Shown here: in pieces, positions 23,593 to 35,690 of the stretch
Numbering within the stretch: position 1 is the first letter of the stretch
How the letters are laid out: the number at the start of each line of letters is the position of its first letter
Source of the DNA: Sambucus nigra
Taxonomy: Eukaryota > Streptophyta > Magnoliopsida > Dipsacales > Adoxaceae
NCBI GenBank assembly: GCA_949130495.1
Contig: OX422216.1
Location: 367,002,605 to 367,066,604, forward strand
DNA: 64,000 nt
Direction: 5' to 3'
Translations under genes and position numbers: made by a program
The notes under the pieces: model-generated
Seen by the model: only the letters and a program-made list of their open reading frames with translations
What the model was told of the DNA's origin: nothing
Database searches by the model: none

Positions 23593-26233
23593 TGTGACAA
23601 CCCGTGATCCAAAATAAGGGTTAGCCAACCCGATACTCCAATAAAACGAAATCATGAATGAAAATCCTTCTCAGCATCACAACAATAGAATAAGTATACG
23701 GGAAAACCACCTAATAATTAAGAAAACGGGTGGCCAAAAAATTTTAATTTAGTTTTATTACAAGTTAAGGAAATAATTTAAACAACCCAATCTGAAGAGA
23801 AAGTGGAATTCCAAAAGATCTTATATTACATCCATAACAAATATACAATAAGAGGACCGAATACGCTGTCGGTCAACAGTTGCATACAACGTACTATAAC
23901 CGTTCAATAAATTACTTTATACATTCACTAAATAGTTATAAAAGTTTGGGCCACACGCCCGAGTGAAATACCCGATCATATCTAGAATACAAAAAAAATG
24001 AAGGCGCCTAACAACACATCCTGTAATATCCGCAAAATCTTAAAGCTCCTCAAAAGCATTGGGGTAGGAATATCAAAACGGGCGGCCTTACGGCGGAGCA
24101 CCTGAGTGGATACAAATTCATGCACAACAAGAAAAATGAACGGGTCAAGGCCCGATTTTATATGATTACCAGATGAATAAGAAGCATGATAGGTATAAAC
24201 AGTTAATCATGAATGATGAAGATGAGAATCTATCAAAATAATTTTAAGCATAAGAATACAATTTAAATGATTATGACTTTCATTCAAATAAGGGAGAAAA
24301 AATAATTAAACTCATTAATTAAAATTATCCATCATTAATCATCATTCCATTTCAATTTTCATTCCTTAACAGGAATATAGTTACCATTATATGCACTTAT
24401 GGCATTTCACATATTTCAAGTCCCGCTTGAATTCAGAATGGTTATATTCTTATACATATAATGATTCTAAGACCGCCCCTAAATGATTATCATATTCCAG
24501 GGCCTATCAAACAAGACAACCAGGGCACCCAACACACATCGGGAAGTGGCCATATGTATGCAAGTGAGTCATAACCACACTCAAAATTACCTCACTAGCG
24601 CAGAATAAAACATATAACAATCCCGCATATGGCCGAGGACTATAATCTCCCTGCGTTCATTAGTCAGGGGACATCACCTCATGCGCGAGCTTCCCTTATG
24701 TTAGCATTTAGAGAGGTGTGTTTAAGTAAATTAGCATTTACCATTTAAATCTCATTTTCATTTCTGTTATCCATATGTATGTTTCATTTTATTTGAAACC
24801 ATCATCATTGAATATTCTCATTAATATTCATCATATTTTAAGACCCTAATTATTATCCAATTGATCATAATAATTCTACTAGTCCCAAGGTTTATATACC
24901 TCCAGCGAGCCCCTAAAGTCTCCAAGTATGGGATGACAACTCCTAAACTCCTAATAATGTACTAGAGGAGAGAAATGCCCAAATCTAAAATTGGTGCACC
25001 TAAAAAACAAGCCCCGTTTAACCCATTCCTAACGTAGGGTAATGACTCAACTCCACTAAAACTCTAGGACTCTAAGTTTAATTCATAAAAGAAGGTTCCT
25101 AGGTCCTAAACGTAAAGAAAAGGAGTAAAAAGTGAGTTAGAAAAACAACTCAAAAACAGCCTGATTCTGAATCGATTCGCCTAGGGCCGAATCGATTCAC
25201 CCCAGGCAGTGAATCGATTCGCCCAAAAACGAATCGATTCGGATGACAAATCCAACTTTCTGCTTCAGCCGAATCGTTTCGGCCTTAACTCGAATCGTTT
25301 CGGCCTTAACTCGAATCGATTCGGGTTTGTAGACCTGTAGGATTACCCCTAAGTGAATCGATTCACCCTAGGGCCGAATCGATTCACCCCTACGAATTTT
25401 CCAAGTTTGGCTATGGAGTCTTGGACTCCTAAATTTCCCCAACTCTAATCAACCCAAACCAAGATCATTTATTCCCACCAACTGATTATTAATGCATCAA
25501 ACAATAATCATTTACACTAATACCCATCTAAATCAACCTCCAAGGATTCAAAACCCATAAATCCATAAAACCCTAAGTTTGTTAAACCAACTAATACGCA
25601 ACTATCAATACTAATTATTCATCTTAAATCACATATTAGTAAGTAGAAAACTTGCCTTAAGCTTGAAAATTCAGATTTAAGGAAGTTGAATGCAAGATCA
25701 ATCTCCAAATCTTCAATCTCTCTCTCTTTCTCCACAAGTTCTCTTCTTCTCTCTCTCACTATAGGTTTAATACATGCACTAAGAGAAATAAATGAAAGGC
25801 AAGACACAATTCGTGGCTTAAGTCTAAGATTCCCAACTTAAATATTAAATACCACATTAAAATGATTCACAATACGCGTTTATGCTAAAATCAGTCAAAA
25901 GTGCCCAGAACATAAAGATACAATATGACAGTATTTCGACTATCTCGCACATTTCGGGACTAACTACGCCCTCCAAATTATCATTTGGAAATTTTATAAC
26001 TCATTTCAAATTCCGCTTTCATTTTAAACCATAATGTCATTTTAAATCTTATGACACAATAAAACACAACATGGTGATATTTACCTACACATAAGGTAAA
26101 TATGCAACATTTTAGTAAATATTAACTTTTATCTTCATTAAATTAATATTTACTCCATATTCCAACATTTTATATAACTACATCACACAGTAAGTAAATA
26201 TAAAATAGGTTCTCAAAAGCGAGGGTTGTTACA
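23593..26233 (-). repeat. 5' LTR of the 16205-26233 chromovirus
   Basis: 2641 bp, from TGTGACAACC to GTTGTTACA. It matches the left LTR throughout, with scattered substitutions and small indels. The palindrome cluster at 25165-25395 has nine units here: a short segment with GGCCTTAACTCGAATCG is duplicated relative to the other LTR. A CT-rich tract at 25719-25760 lies on the plus strand, i.e. GA-rich in the element's own sense. Confidence 0.9.
25165..25395. repeat. Cluster of nine CGAATCGATTCG-type palindromes in the LTR
   Basis: Same cluster as in the partner LTR, about 0.84-1.07 kb from the LTR start in element sense. One unit is tandemly duplicated, giving nine. Two units have changed the central ATCGATT to ATCGTTT. 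Confidence 0.85.
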
Positions 26234-26238
26234 CAATG

Positions 26239-26946
26239 GAATTAAAAGTAGTCACAATGGACTTAATAGTTGTCAGAACCTCATTTCCCCTATTAAGAAA
26301 CTGTAACAAAAAATTCTTCATCTATGTACTCAACCTAAAGGTTAAAAAAAAATTCTTCATTTGTCTTCCATATCACTCACATTTTGCCCAAGAAAAAAAA
26401 TTTAACAAATCTACATTTACATGAGTCTGCAATGTTAAAATTACAATGGATAGGAATATTTGTGAAGTACCTAGAATCCACACCCAATTCATGAACCAGT
26501 GCAAAATTTCATGTGCGTGCCACCTACAAAAGGGAGCACATTCTTAGTAACACAAACATTTCTCACAATTGAAATAAAGAGTATTGCGAATGTTAGTTAA
26601 CATATAGAAACATTTTTAACAAACATAGAATTTTTCATTTGCAATTACAATGAATGTTACTCATCAAACATAAGAAATAAAAAACACACCTCAAAAAGAC
26701 CGTATGGTTCCAGTAATCTCTAGAGAGTAACCATCTTGAAACCTAAAATCCAATAACAAAATAACACAATCAAAATCAGGAGTCAAAAATACCCAAAATA
26801 ATTAGATTCAAACAATGCCCACAGTTGATAAATCCAAAACCCTAAATATCTAAAACCCTAAAAAATAAAAATAACATAGGAGAAGAAGATCATACCTTCA
26901 TTGCTAAGTGGAGACCGAGAAATATATATATATATATACACACACA
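26239..26946. other. Non-coding stretch between chromovirus and Helitron
   Basis: AT-rich. The 62-residue ORF at 26236-26424 has no recognisable domain. A short (AT)n(AC)n microsatellite at 26925-26946 ends directly at the CTAG terminus of the Helitron. Confidence 0.4.
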
Positions 26947-26980
26947 CTAGCGGAATGCCCGTGCCTGAAGGCACGCCGAA
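26947..26980 (-). mobile_element. Helitron 3' terminus (hairpin plus CTAG)
   Basis: On the minus strand a perfect 6-bp stem CGTGCC/GGCACG with a 4-nt loop (26960-26975) is followed after nine bases by CTAG (26947-26950), and the next base is T. A short GC hairpin about 10 nt before a CTRR end, with insertion between A and T, defines Helitron 3' ends. The element body therefore lies to the right. Confidence 0.75.
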
Positions 26981-27989
26981 AATTACCAAAATACGTAAGC
27001 GTAAAACGGCAAAAAATTCAAAGTATTGAATCCTGTGCAATTAAAGTCAAAAAGTTTTTTTACAACACAATGTGTAAATAATTTAGTAATTTTGGGCAAA
27101 ATTTTCTGTTTGTGGGACTATGCTCCCTAATTAAGAAATATAAAATAACAACAATTCTAAACTCGACAAAGCATTTTCCTAATTATTCGGGGTTGACTTT
27201 CTCCAATAACAATGCAAACATATTAAAAATGTTCTATAATATTTCATTCAAAAACCAAAAAGTAATTGAAATGTGTACACATAAAATGTACATATGTTCC
27301 TTTATAAACATATATAATCTAATCAAATACAAATCTTAAGGGTGAATTTGTATTTATTAAGACAGTAAAATTGAAAGAAGTTAAATGTACATGTAGCAAA
27401 AAATGACTAAATAAAAATTTAGGACATAGTGAACCCCATAATTTTAGTACTTGCTCCACCTCATTTCAGTCATGCACGCACAAAACACAAAAGAAATGAG
27501 TTCGTTTTATACATGTAACAATTATGGAAAAAAAATACAATTACATTATTACAACTAAAGTGATAAATAGAAAGTAACAAAAAAATATATTAACTATTTG
27601 TTTCAACTCTGAATGTATAATGGGTGATATACATGTTTATGCCCAATTTCAACTTTTCGATCCCTTACAAAGTTTCAACGTGACAAAGTATACCTAATTT
27701 CGGGATTATGCACACAACAACTAACATGAACTCATCATAGCCACCATTAAATATTTCAAAACTTTACAATTCTAAACACAAAAATATACACATAGAGATA
27801 AAGTTACCTTCATGGCTGAGCTATGAGGTACCAACATCGAAAATAACAGATCTGTAAGGAAGTTCAAAACAAACACAAAACCCAAATCCATCAAACCTTA
27901 ATCTCAATTCCTCACTTTTAAATCTCCAAAAAGATCAAAACAGATGATTCAAAACAAATCCAAAACCAAAGCTTCAAAACAACAGTGCA

Positions 27990-28172
27990 TGTGTGTGATA
28001 GATTTGTGCATGTGTGCATGCATGTGACAAATCTGTGCGTGTGACAGATCTGTGCATGTGCGTGTGACTGATCTATGCGTGTGCGTGTATATGTGCACAT
28101 GTGTATGCGTGTGTGCATGTGTTTATATGTGCACGTGTGTATGCATGTGTTTATATGTTCACGTGTGTATGC
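27990..28172. repeat. TG-rich degenerate microsatellite
   Basis: Interrupted (TG)n with recurring GTGCATGTG and GTGTATGCG words and two copies of TTTATATGTGCACGTGTGTATG-like text. Alternating purine-pyrimidine runs make it a candidate Z-DNA-forming stretch. The Cys/Val/Met-rich and His/Thr-rich ORFs that cross it on the two strands come from the repeat. Confidence 0.7.
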
Positions 28173-29349
28173 GAAGTTTCTCTAACTCAACAATTATTCA
28201 TAGTCAAATAAAACTCAATAACAAAAGCATATTCATGCTCTGTATAGAAAATAGGTAAAATAAAAACCAAATGTCGCCCTGAATAAAACTCAATAACACT
28301 ATTACCCAGACCTTCTAGAGAACTGTTTCCCTCCCATCGCTCAGTTTGTCGCCCCCGAATTAATATCGATCTTGCCTCCATCCTTGTTCTTATTCGTGTG
28401 GACCTTCTTTCTCGTCTATCAAGTTAATAAAAAATATATGGCGACTCTTGAGGTGGCGTATCTGCTATAAATAAATTCCTGAAAAACCCACCAAGTGTCA
28501 AGTAACTTCAATATTTAAAGAGAGACGAAATCCCCATAGTAACTTTTGTCCTTAGTTGCCAACCCATAACAAAAGACACTTGCGCAAAACTAACCATAAC
28601 TTGAGTAATATCGAGAATAGGGAAAAATGATTGCACATCACATTCGATGTTCTTTCTAAAATAATTAGGGTTCACGGTATGCTTGAGACAATTATTACAA
28701 TTACAAAATCGAAGATAAATGAACGTTGCTTCTAATTGTCAACTCTTCATATACTTCAAATCATGAAAATAAAATAAGATTGCATAGTTGTATATTTGTC
28801 GTGACGAAGTTGTGGGTATGATATACCATTGTAGAAAGTGCCTAGTATGAACTTTGTGTCGCACCATAACGCACGTGGTGCTAGTAAACAATTTAGGGCC
28901 CAAACTTATGGTCGGACGGCTAGTCACGCCTATAGATAATCAAAATTTCACAACGATTATAAAAAATTGATTTCCAAGAAAATTTGATTGGAGTTAGGAA
29001 CTAAGGATACCTACCATAAAATCTACAAAACAAAGCACCATAAAGCATACAAAAAAGAGCATAAAGACCTATTTGGTTATAACATGTTATCAGTACATAA
29101 AGTTACCAGCTTGATGCTTAATGATCACAAAGCACAACTCCTTATCAAAAGAAAAATGCAGAAATATGGTGTACCATACAGCAACATGATGGTTCCGTAA
29201 ACCATTTATGTAATTAAAGTACGTAAAACTCACATCACATGACATGTATACATACATAAACCCCCCTGTGTAGAGCAGATCCTAATTTAAATAAAATAAA
29301 TCAGGAAATTGAATGAAATATGAAGATGTAGTGGAAAAGTCAAACATAC
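28173..29349. other. Non-coding Helitron interior
   Basis: No supported gene. The minus-strand ORF at 28187-28381 and plus-strand ORF at 28988-29200 show no recognisable domain. The less AT-rich patch at 28320-28460 could be a captured fragment, but I cannot name it. Confidence 0.3.
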
Positions 29350-29582
29350 CGACCTTCAGTAACCATATCCATATCAAAAACTTGTTCTTCAAAGGTGAAA
29401 ACCACATCAAAGACACCATCAGTGGCATTATCTTGCCAACGTTGAGGTGCGGTTTTGACGGATAAATTCCTCTTAGCCATTTGTAATATCCCATTACGCT
29501 TGTACAAATCAGGGTCTTTGCGCCTTAATTTGTCGAACATGTGTTGGAGTTATTTTGACGGATAAATTCCTCTTAAGCCTTG
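29350..29582 (-). pseudogene. SSU72: Captured fragment of SSU72 RNA polymerase II CTD phosphatase
   Basis: The minus strand reads MFDKLRRKDPDLYKRNGI, then KRNLSVKTAPQRWQDNA, then GVFDVVFTFEEQVFDM. These are the conserved middle blocks of plant SSU72, a phosphatase that removes phosphate from the RNA polymerase II C-terminal tail. The segment ends at 29350 with GGTCG followed by GTATGT, a good splice donor at a position that fits an exon end. The N-terminal catalytic C-x5-R motif and the C-terminal third are absent. A second partial copy of the block coding LKRNLSVK lies immediately upstream (29554-29582) and is fused out of order. It is a rearranged exon piece, not a gene. Confidence 0.85.
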
Positions 29583-30061
29583 GCAACATAGTGAAGACAA
29601 CGTCAAGCCAACAACTAAAAATACATCCAAGAACAAATAAGAACGCAAAACTACAACATATTATAATTAGAGATGATAAGAGAAAAGTAAAGAAGAAAAA
29701 TCTAAAGTTCATATTTTTAAACATAAGATAGAATATCTGTAATACATGTGTGTAATTTATTCATTCGTCTCAAATGAAAACACATGTTATAGAGAGTAGA
29801 GACCATTACCGTGCACATTATACTCACCTAAAGCAAGTGACCAAATGGGGCTCACACCATGCCCAAACGTGAATTAAATTCTTACAGAGATATTCACTTT
29901 CGAAAATCATAGATTGACATTGATTGAATATGGAGAGGCTACCTTTCGGATGAATTTGGTGGTGAGGGGGGCAGCGTGGAGTAGAGGTAACATTATTAGT
30001 TAAAATAAGAAATATTAGTTTTAGAAATATATAAAATGGAGTCAATAAAATGTCTATAATC
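29583..30061. other. Non-coding Helitron interior between captured fragments
   Basis: Minus-strand ORFs at 29509-29724 and 29824-30090 are Phe/Leu-rich read-through of intron-like sequence. The part near 29590-29620 may still be SSU72-derived (DVVFTM), but it is too short to prove. Confidence 0.35.
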
Positions 30062-30711
30062 ATCAAAGTAAGAAAATTCCCCGCTTCCACATTTTGAAGC
30101 AGTTATATGAAAATTATTTACAGAGGAAGCTGCCTTGGGAGCATCGGCATCATCATTTCTTGGTGGCCCACTCGACAATACTTCAGGATGTGGATGAGAT
30201 GGTGAATCCCATAATCTGTTAGAGGTTGTAAATGAGCATCCTTGCTTGCATACGAGTACATACTGTGCTTTGGGTAGGCTGTAGAGCTGAGTAAGAACTC
30301 TGCAAACTTCATTAATCCCAGATTTATCCACATCAAATGCTTTCCACCATGGAGGATTCTGTGGAAGGGGTATTTGAAATCTACGTGTAGCTGCATACAC
30401 AACCCCAAAGGCTACCAGTGCACCTTTGAATCGTACACACAAAGTTATACGCAAACTATCATTTACTAAATTCTAAGCTTCATGTCGCAATTGTGGAGGG
30501 GTCTCAAGGGTCGCAAGGTAATTGGATATGAATTTATGAGGATGTTAAACATGGAAGATGAAAGCCATCTCTTTGAGTAGATGCCTTTCTGTCCTGATCA
30601 ACTCAATCTTCAATTCCTACATTCCATTTTGTGGAAAATAATGAGGACATGGCATAATCTTCTAGGACCTTCCTCCAATTTTGAGGCAAGCCAAATACAG
30701 CTAGCAGTAAC
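30062..30711 (-). pseudogene. CYCL1: Captured fragment of cyclin-L (CYCL1-type)
   Basis: On the minus strand an intron-like acceptor (GGTAATGCAG, ending 30712) is followed by VTASCIWLASKLEEGP and LIIFHKMECR, the end of the first cyclin fold. A deletion removes the next 15-20 residues. Then come RTERHLLKEM, HPHKFISNYLATLETP and FGVVYAATRRFQIPLPQN, followed by PPWWKAFDVDKS, EVCRVLTQLYSLPKAQY. This order and text match plant cyclin-L (arginine-rich cyclin), a partner of CDKs in splicing and transcription. In-frame stops replace a Glu near 30512 and a Trp near 30472, and the frame changes at the deletion. Past about 30240 the text is no longer conserved. The distal part lacks introns or has lost them. 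Dead fragment. Confidence 0.88.
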
Positions 30712-31689
30712 CCCTGCATTACCAATAATTGTATTAAAAGGAGTTACAAATTCAGTCAAAACAAAATGTCATCCATCTTTATAGCTCTAAGAGAACTTGA
30801 ACAGTAACAATCCAAATGTTCCATTTATCAAATTTAGAACAGTAAGATCCCAAAAAGAACTTGAACTGGACAGATTATAATAGGATATAAAAACAATCTA
30901 AATGTTCATTTGAATCACCTTATACGTGCCATACCATAAAGATAACATTGAATTTTATTGGTCTTACATCACCACTTGAAAGGAACGAATATAAATCAAG
31001 AGTGAAAACCATAACAATCGACAGTAAATAATATATGGCCCTAAATAATATACATGTCCCCTAAATAATACATGGCCATAATAGCCCTGTGTTGTGTGAA
31101 TAAATAGTATACACCGCATGTAGAACCGACTTGCGGCAGCATGTATTAGCTAAGTTATTATTATAACTGTAATGGTAATTGAAAAGGAAGTTCAATCCAA
31201 ACAAAATGAAGGAAGCAAAAGTTGATTCAAGAAACATGTATACACAATGGTGTTAGTCCATTAAACACAATAAAAATTCAACATATCACGTACAAACCAC
31301 AAAAAAAGGGATTTCTAGTGGTAAGACATAAAGTAATAGAATTCAATTGGAACGCCAACATCTACTTTAGGAAACCAAACATGCAAATATTCAAGCTTGT
31401 GACACTCAAAACATAGGTTATTAAGAGATGGATTTGCATATAAATCAAATTAATAGAAAACTAACCATTGAGCACAACCCAAAATTTCAATGAATATCAT
31501 ATGTACTTCATAATGTAGCATGCACATTGTTATATATAAAGAATTTTTAGCAAAAGATATAAACATAGCCTGCACATAAAGCTGGATGATAATTTGCGAT
31601 AACATAGAAGGCTTGCAAAATATATATTAGAACACAAAGACAGTAATTTTAAAACTAAGTTTAATATAGAATAGATGAATATGCAAGAA

Positions 31690-31922
31690 ATGGAAGGTTA
31701 CTGATTCAGTCCATCAGTTGAACTTGGTGTTCTTGTTCATAGGCTTGTATAGGCTTCTAATTTAGTTTCGATATGTTTATCAAAAGGTCTTGGTGCTCCA
31801 GCAAGAACTGTGATGGTTGGTTCAAAAATTTTTATAGCCAAGGCAAAGATTCTTAGGAAGACCTTAAGAAGGGATATGAGACAGGTTGGTGTCCTCTGTG
31901 CTGCAAAACACTTCAAATGCAA
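31690..31922 (-). pseudogene. Possible third captured exon, unidentified
   Basis: A 61-codon minus-strand open stretch (31922-31737) reads LLKVFLRIFALAIKIFEPTI and then TVLAGAPRPFDKHIETKLEA. Its composition is more protein-like than the neighbouring ORFs. In another frame it ends near a possible GTAACC donor at about 31700. I do not recognise the family. It is listed because of its position in a Helitron that carries other exons. Confidence 0.3.
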
Positions 31923-33539
31923 TAAACATGAGATTTCAAAGCTAAAGAAAAAATTATTAAGGATCTAATGCAAGCTGTCATGCAACAAAAATAAAGAACA
32001 ACCTACATGTTTGTTACCTAAATCATAAGTCCCATATGTATTAAGGATCAAAGTCCAAAAAACGTTCGGGTCCTGTTTCACATGTAAGAACAAAAACAAA
32101 TATTAGATTTAATTCAACTATCAAACCTTTAAACCATGATATTTTCCGTTATTTCATTAACAATTACAAATAACACATACCAAATACAAAACAGTATAAT
32201 TATTGGAAAAAAGTATAATTTTCTTTTACCAACTATTGCCAATCTGTATACAACTCCGTGGATCAATGTACTCTAACTACAAAAAAGAAAAAAAGAAAAT
32301 GCCATAAAAATGGAGGCTGTATCGATTTTTAACTATGGTTCAAGCTAAATGAAACAACTATATGTAAAGATATGTTTGATATGGATTCCCAGATTTCTTT
32401 TAAGATATACTACATATGGAATGAAACAACTAATAACAAAGCCTATCTACTTTTCGTGCAAAAGAAAGTGACCAACGATGCTTTCTATTATATGTCCAAC
32501 AATAACACATATCTGCTTGAGCAGCCTCCCAATGCAAGTGGGGAATGGTGGTGAGAGATGAGTGCTTGAGGAGCCTCTCGATGAGTTTTCTATCAATAGC
32601 ACATATCTTGAGCAGGTGGGAAATTGTGGGGAGGGAGGGCTATTTCATTTTATTCCCTTTTAAGATTCGCCTCCCATGTGTGTCCCATCATTTGTTAGGC
32701 ATTCAGGGAGAACAACAAAACAAACATAGAAATGTGTAGTACACAGAGTATATGAGACTGAGAACCTCGCCCAGGCATTCATGTACAACAATAAAACAAA
32801 CTAATGAAACAAACTCAGAAAAGAAGAAAAATAAAATAAAAAAAATAATAGACAATGTAAATCAAATTTTAATTACCAACTATGAAACATCCTCAATCCA
32901 AAGAAATAGAGGCCTTAGTAGTGCTGAGTTTTCGATCAGTGAGAACATGTACCACTTCCAGAAGTATTCCATGTTTGTAAGTACTGTCCACCTGTATTGA
33001 CCAAAGTAGAAAAAAATTTAAAATAAGAAAAAAGACCAAATAATGATATAAGACTCACAGAGTACACAACAGGAACCCAAAACAACAGCATACACGTAAC
33101 GGAGCAAAATATTATTATAGATCAGAAAAATCTATGCATTCAAACAAAATGAAAAGATGAGATTAAACTTGAGAACATATGCCTATTCAATCTTTTCTCA
33201 AGGTATTTGCTCAGGGTATATCATTATTAAATAAATAAATAAAATAAAATAGAACATTCGCTTATTCAATCTTTGCTCAAGGTATGGTATTAACAATAAA
33301 TTAAGCAATTGGAGCGTTCAAATTGGTAATATTGCTATATTGTTGAAACAAAATGTTATTGGCAGTTAAGGATGCATATCAATAAGACAATTTTTAATAC
33401 CCCTATCTCAATCTTGCATAATGACAAAGAAAACAATATAACATAAAATCTAAATAGTGTGTGACATCGAACAATACAATCTAAAGTCATCAGCCCCATA
33501 TCTACAAATCAAACCGTACATATTTTCATATCCAACCAC
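31923..33539. other. AT-rich non-coding Helitron interior
   Basis: Short ORFs at 32372-32554, 32545-32739 and 32752-33000 show no recognisable domain. I see no further gene fragment here. Confidence 0.35.
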
Positions 33540-33661
33540 TAAATGAACATTGATCCAACCTCTAAATGTACCAAATATAACATAAAAAGTAACATTGATC
33601 CAATCCAACCTCTAAATGTACCAAATCTAACATAAAAATAACATTGATCCAACCTCTAACG
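33535..33661 (+). repeat. Short tandem repeat, about 50-bp unit
   Basis: The words ACATTGATCCAACCTCTAA and TGTACCAAAT(A/C)TAACATAAAA recur two to three times in direct order with a short CCAAT insertion in the middle copy. Confidence 0.75.
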
Positions 33662-33816
33662 GAAAAACATACATATTTCAGATCTACAAAATAAAAAAGA
33701 ACTTGTAGTTAATGAAGTATACATGTTTAGGGTGTTGAAGTATAATCATGTCACCTGCAAAAAATAAATAAAAAAACCTCAAAACATAAACATACATATA
33801 AACAGATCTAAAAAAA

Positions 33817-33951
33817 ACTGAATGAAACCCTAAATATATCAATCGGGAGATGATGTTAGTTGTGAGGGAGACTACCTTTAAAAAACTGAACGAAACCCTA
33901 AATATATCAATCGACAGATGATGTTAGTTGTGAGGGAGACTACCTTTTAAA
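33817..33951 (+). repeat. Tandem duplication, 67-bp unit
   Basis: Two adjacent copies of a segment starting AAAACTGAA(T/C)GAAACCC and ending GAGGGAGACTACCTTT. They differ at a few bases (AATCGGGAG against AATCGACAG). Confidence 0.85.
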
Positions 33952-34323
33952 TGGAGTTGGCAGTGAGGATAGTAATGTAGAGTAGATGCGACAGCGAGGA
34001 GCGAGGAGGGTGGGGCATAAGCATTGGGTTTTAGGGGGGAAGGGTGACGTGAGAATGAGGGGGTGCGACAGTGTATTGGAGGAGAAGCGGCGGCAGAGTG
34101 GAGGTCGATTAGTGAGAGGGAGAGAATGAGGGGGAGTGTAGGGTTTGGGGTTGAGGTCTTGAGTGTAGGGAGAGAATGAGAATGACGACTAGGTTTGGCA
34201 AAAGTGACCCTAAGAGAGAAAATTAGGCAAATGATCTCAACCCTCCATTTCTTACATTGGTGTTTTAATCTTGACCACTAATTAACTTATGATCTTATTG
34301 AATAGTGTCCAAATTCTACTCCT

Positions 34324-34856
<533 letters not shown>

Positions 34857-35383
34857 CTAGTTGTACCCACGTCCGTTGCACGTATGGCCGTTTCAAGACA
34901 TTAATCTTCCACTGCAAATCTCTGAAGGACAAAGTAATAAAAATACTTGCAACATATTATGTAGAATATGTTTTGTTAGAATACAACATAAAGTACCTAG
35001 TACGAAGCATCAATCATTACCCTAAAAACCAAACCTCCATTCAACTGTAAACCATACAAGATATTCTTATGAATACTCTAAATCTATCACAAACGAACTC
35101 AAAACTCCCTACTCAAAAGCAGGAAGAAATACACACAAACATGTATGTATATATAATCCGAATAAATATATCACAATGAAACTAGCTTGAAATGATTTAT
35201 AAGGAAATATCATTAAAAAAAAGAAGTTAAAAAAAAGCTTCAGAAAGCAAATTCTAAATCGCAGTTATTGAAAGATTACATTTGATAAAAACAGCGTGTA
35301 ATCCTAAAAACTAAAAATTTAATGCTTAAATATGTTGCTTTTGACGTTTGTTAGGATTCCAAGGTTCTTCTTCCTCTTCAACT

Positions 35384-35690
35384 TTATGAGCGACGAACAT
35401 GGATGACATTATCCGAAGAACCTTTGTACAACATTCTCGTTCCGTTACATAATCCAATTGATGGATTTATATTGCGTAGAAGAATGATTGGACAATTATG
35501 TTTAAGTTTCAATGCGTGTGGTGGGAATCCATTCGACATCAAACAATTTAAAAATTCTTCTTGGTAATAGTTGTGCGTATCATCCACAGCTTCATGAAAG
35601 CTATTTAATGTCTTTAATTCCCCAAGGAACATATCAATCATCATGTCATTGAGTGAGTCTACGTGCTCATTTGTTGTTGCAATAATTGCT
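35384..35690 (-). pseudogene. C-terminal part of the Helitron PIF1-type helicase
   Basis: The minus strand reads IIATTNEHVDSLNDMMIDMF, then EEFLNCLMSNGFPPHALKLK, then CPIILLRNINPSIGLCNGTR. These are the conserved last blocks of the PIF1-like helicase of plant RepHel proteins; the LRN.(D/N)P..GLCNGTR block is diagnostic. The Walker A and B motifs, the Rep domain and the final block are missing. The first part is in frame with the rest but lacks a start codon. This remnant identifies the parent element as a RepHel-encoding Helitron. Confidence 0.85.

Larger units (their letters stand above)
16205..26233 (-). mobile_element. Full-length Ty3/gypsy chromovirus (Tekay/Del-like), 10.03 kb, TSD CAATG
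   Basis: Two LTRs in direct orientation flank a 4.7-kb interior coding gag-PR-RT-RH-INT-chromodomain on the minus strand. The ends are TGTGACAACC (16205) and GTTGTTACA (26233). The 5-bp duplication CAATG flanks it at 16200-16204 and 26234-26238. The order of pol domains, with RT before INT and a chromodomain at the C terminus, defines a Ty3/gypsy chromovirus. Long LTRs suit the Tekay/Del lineage, though that assignment is inference. The LTRs differ clearly from each other (substitutions plus small indels), and all coding domains carry inactivating changes, so it is an old, dead copy. Confidence 0.92.

Noticed and set aside
27918..28258. Cys/Val-rich and His/Thr-rich ORFs on opposite strands
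   Set aside because: They are products of the TG-rich microsatellite.
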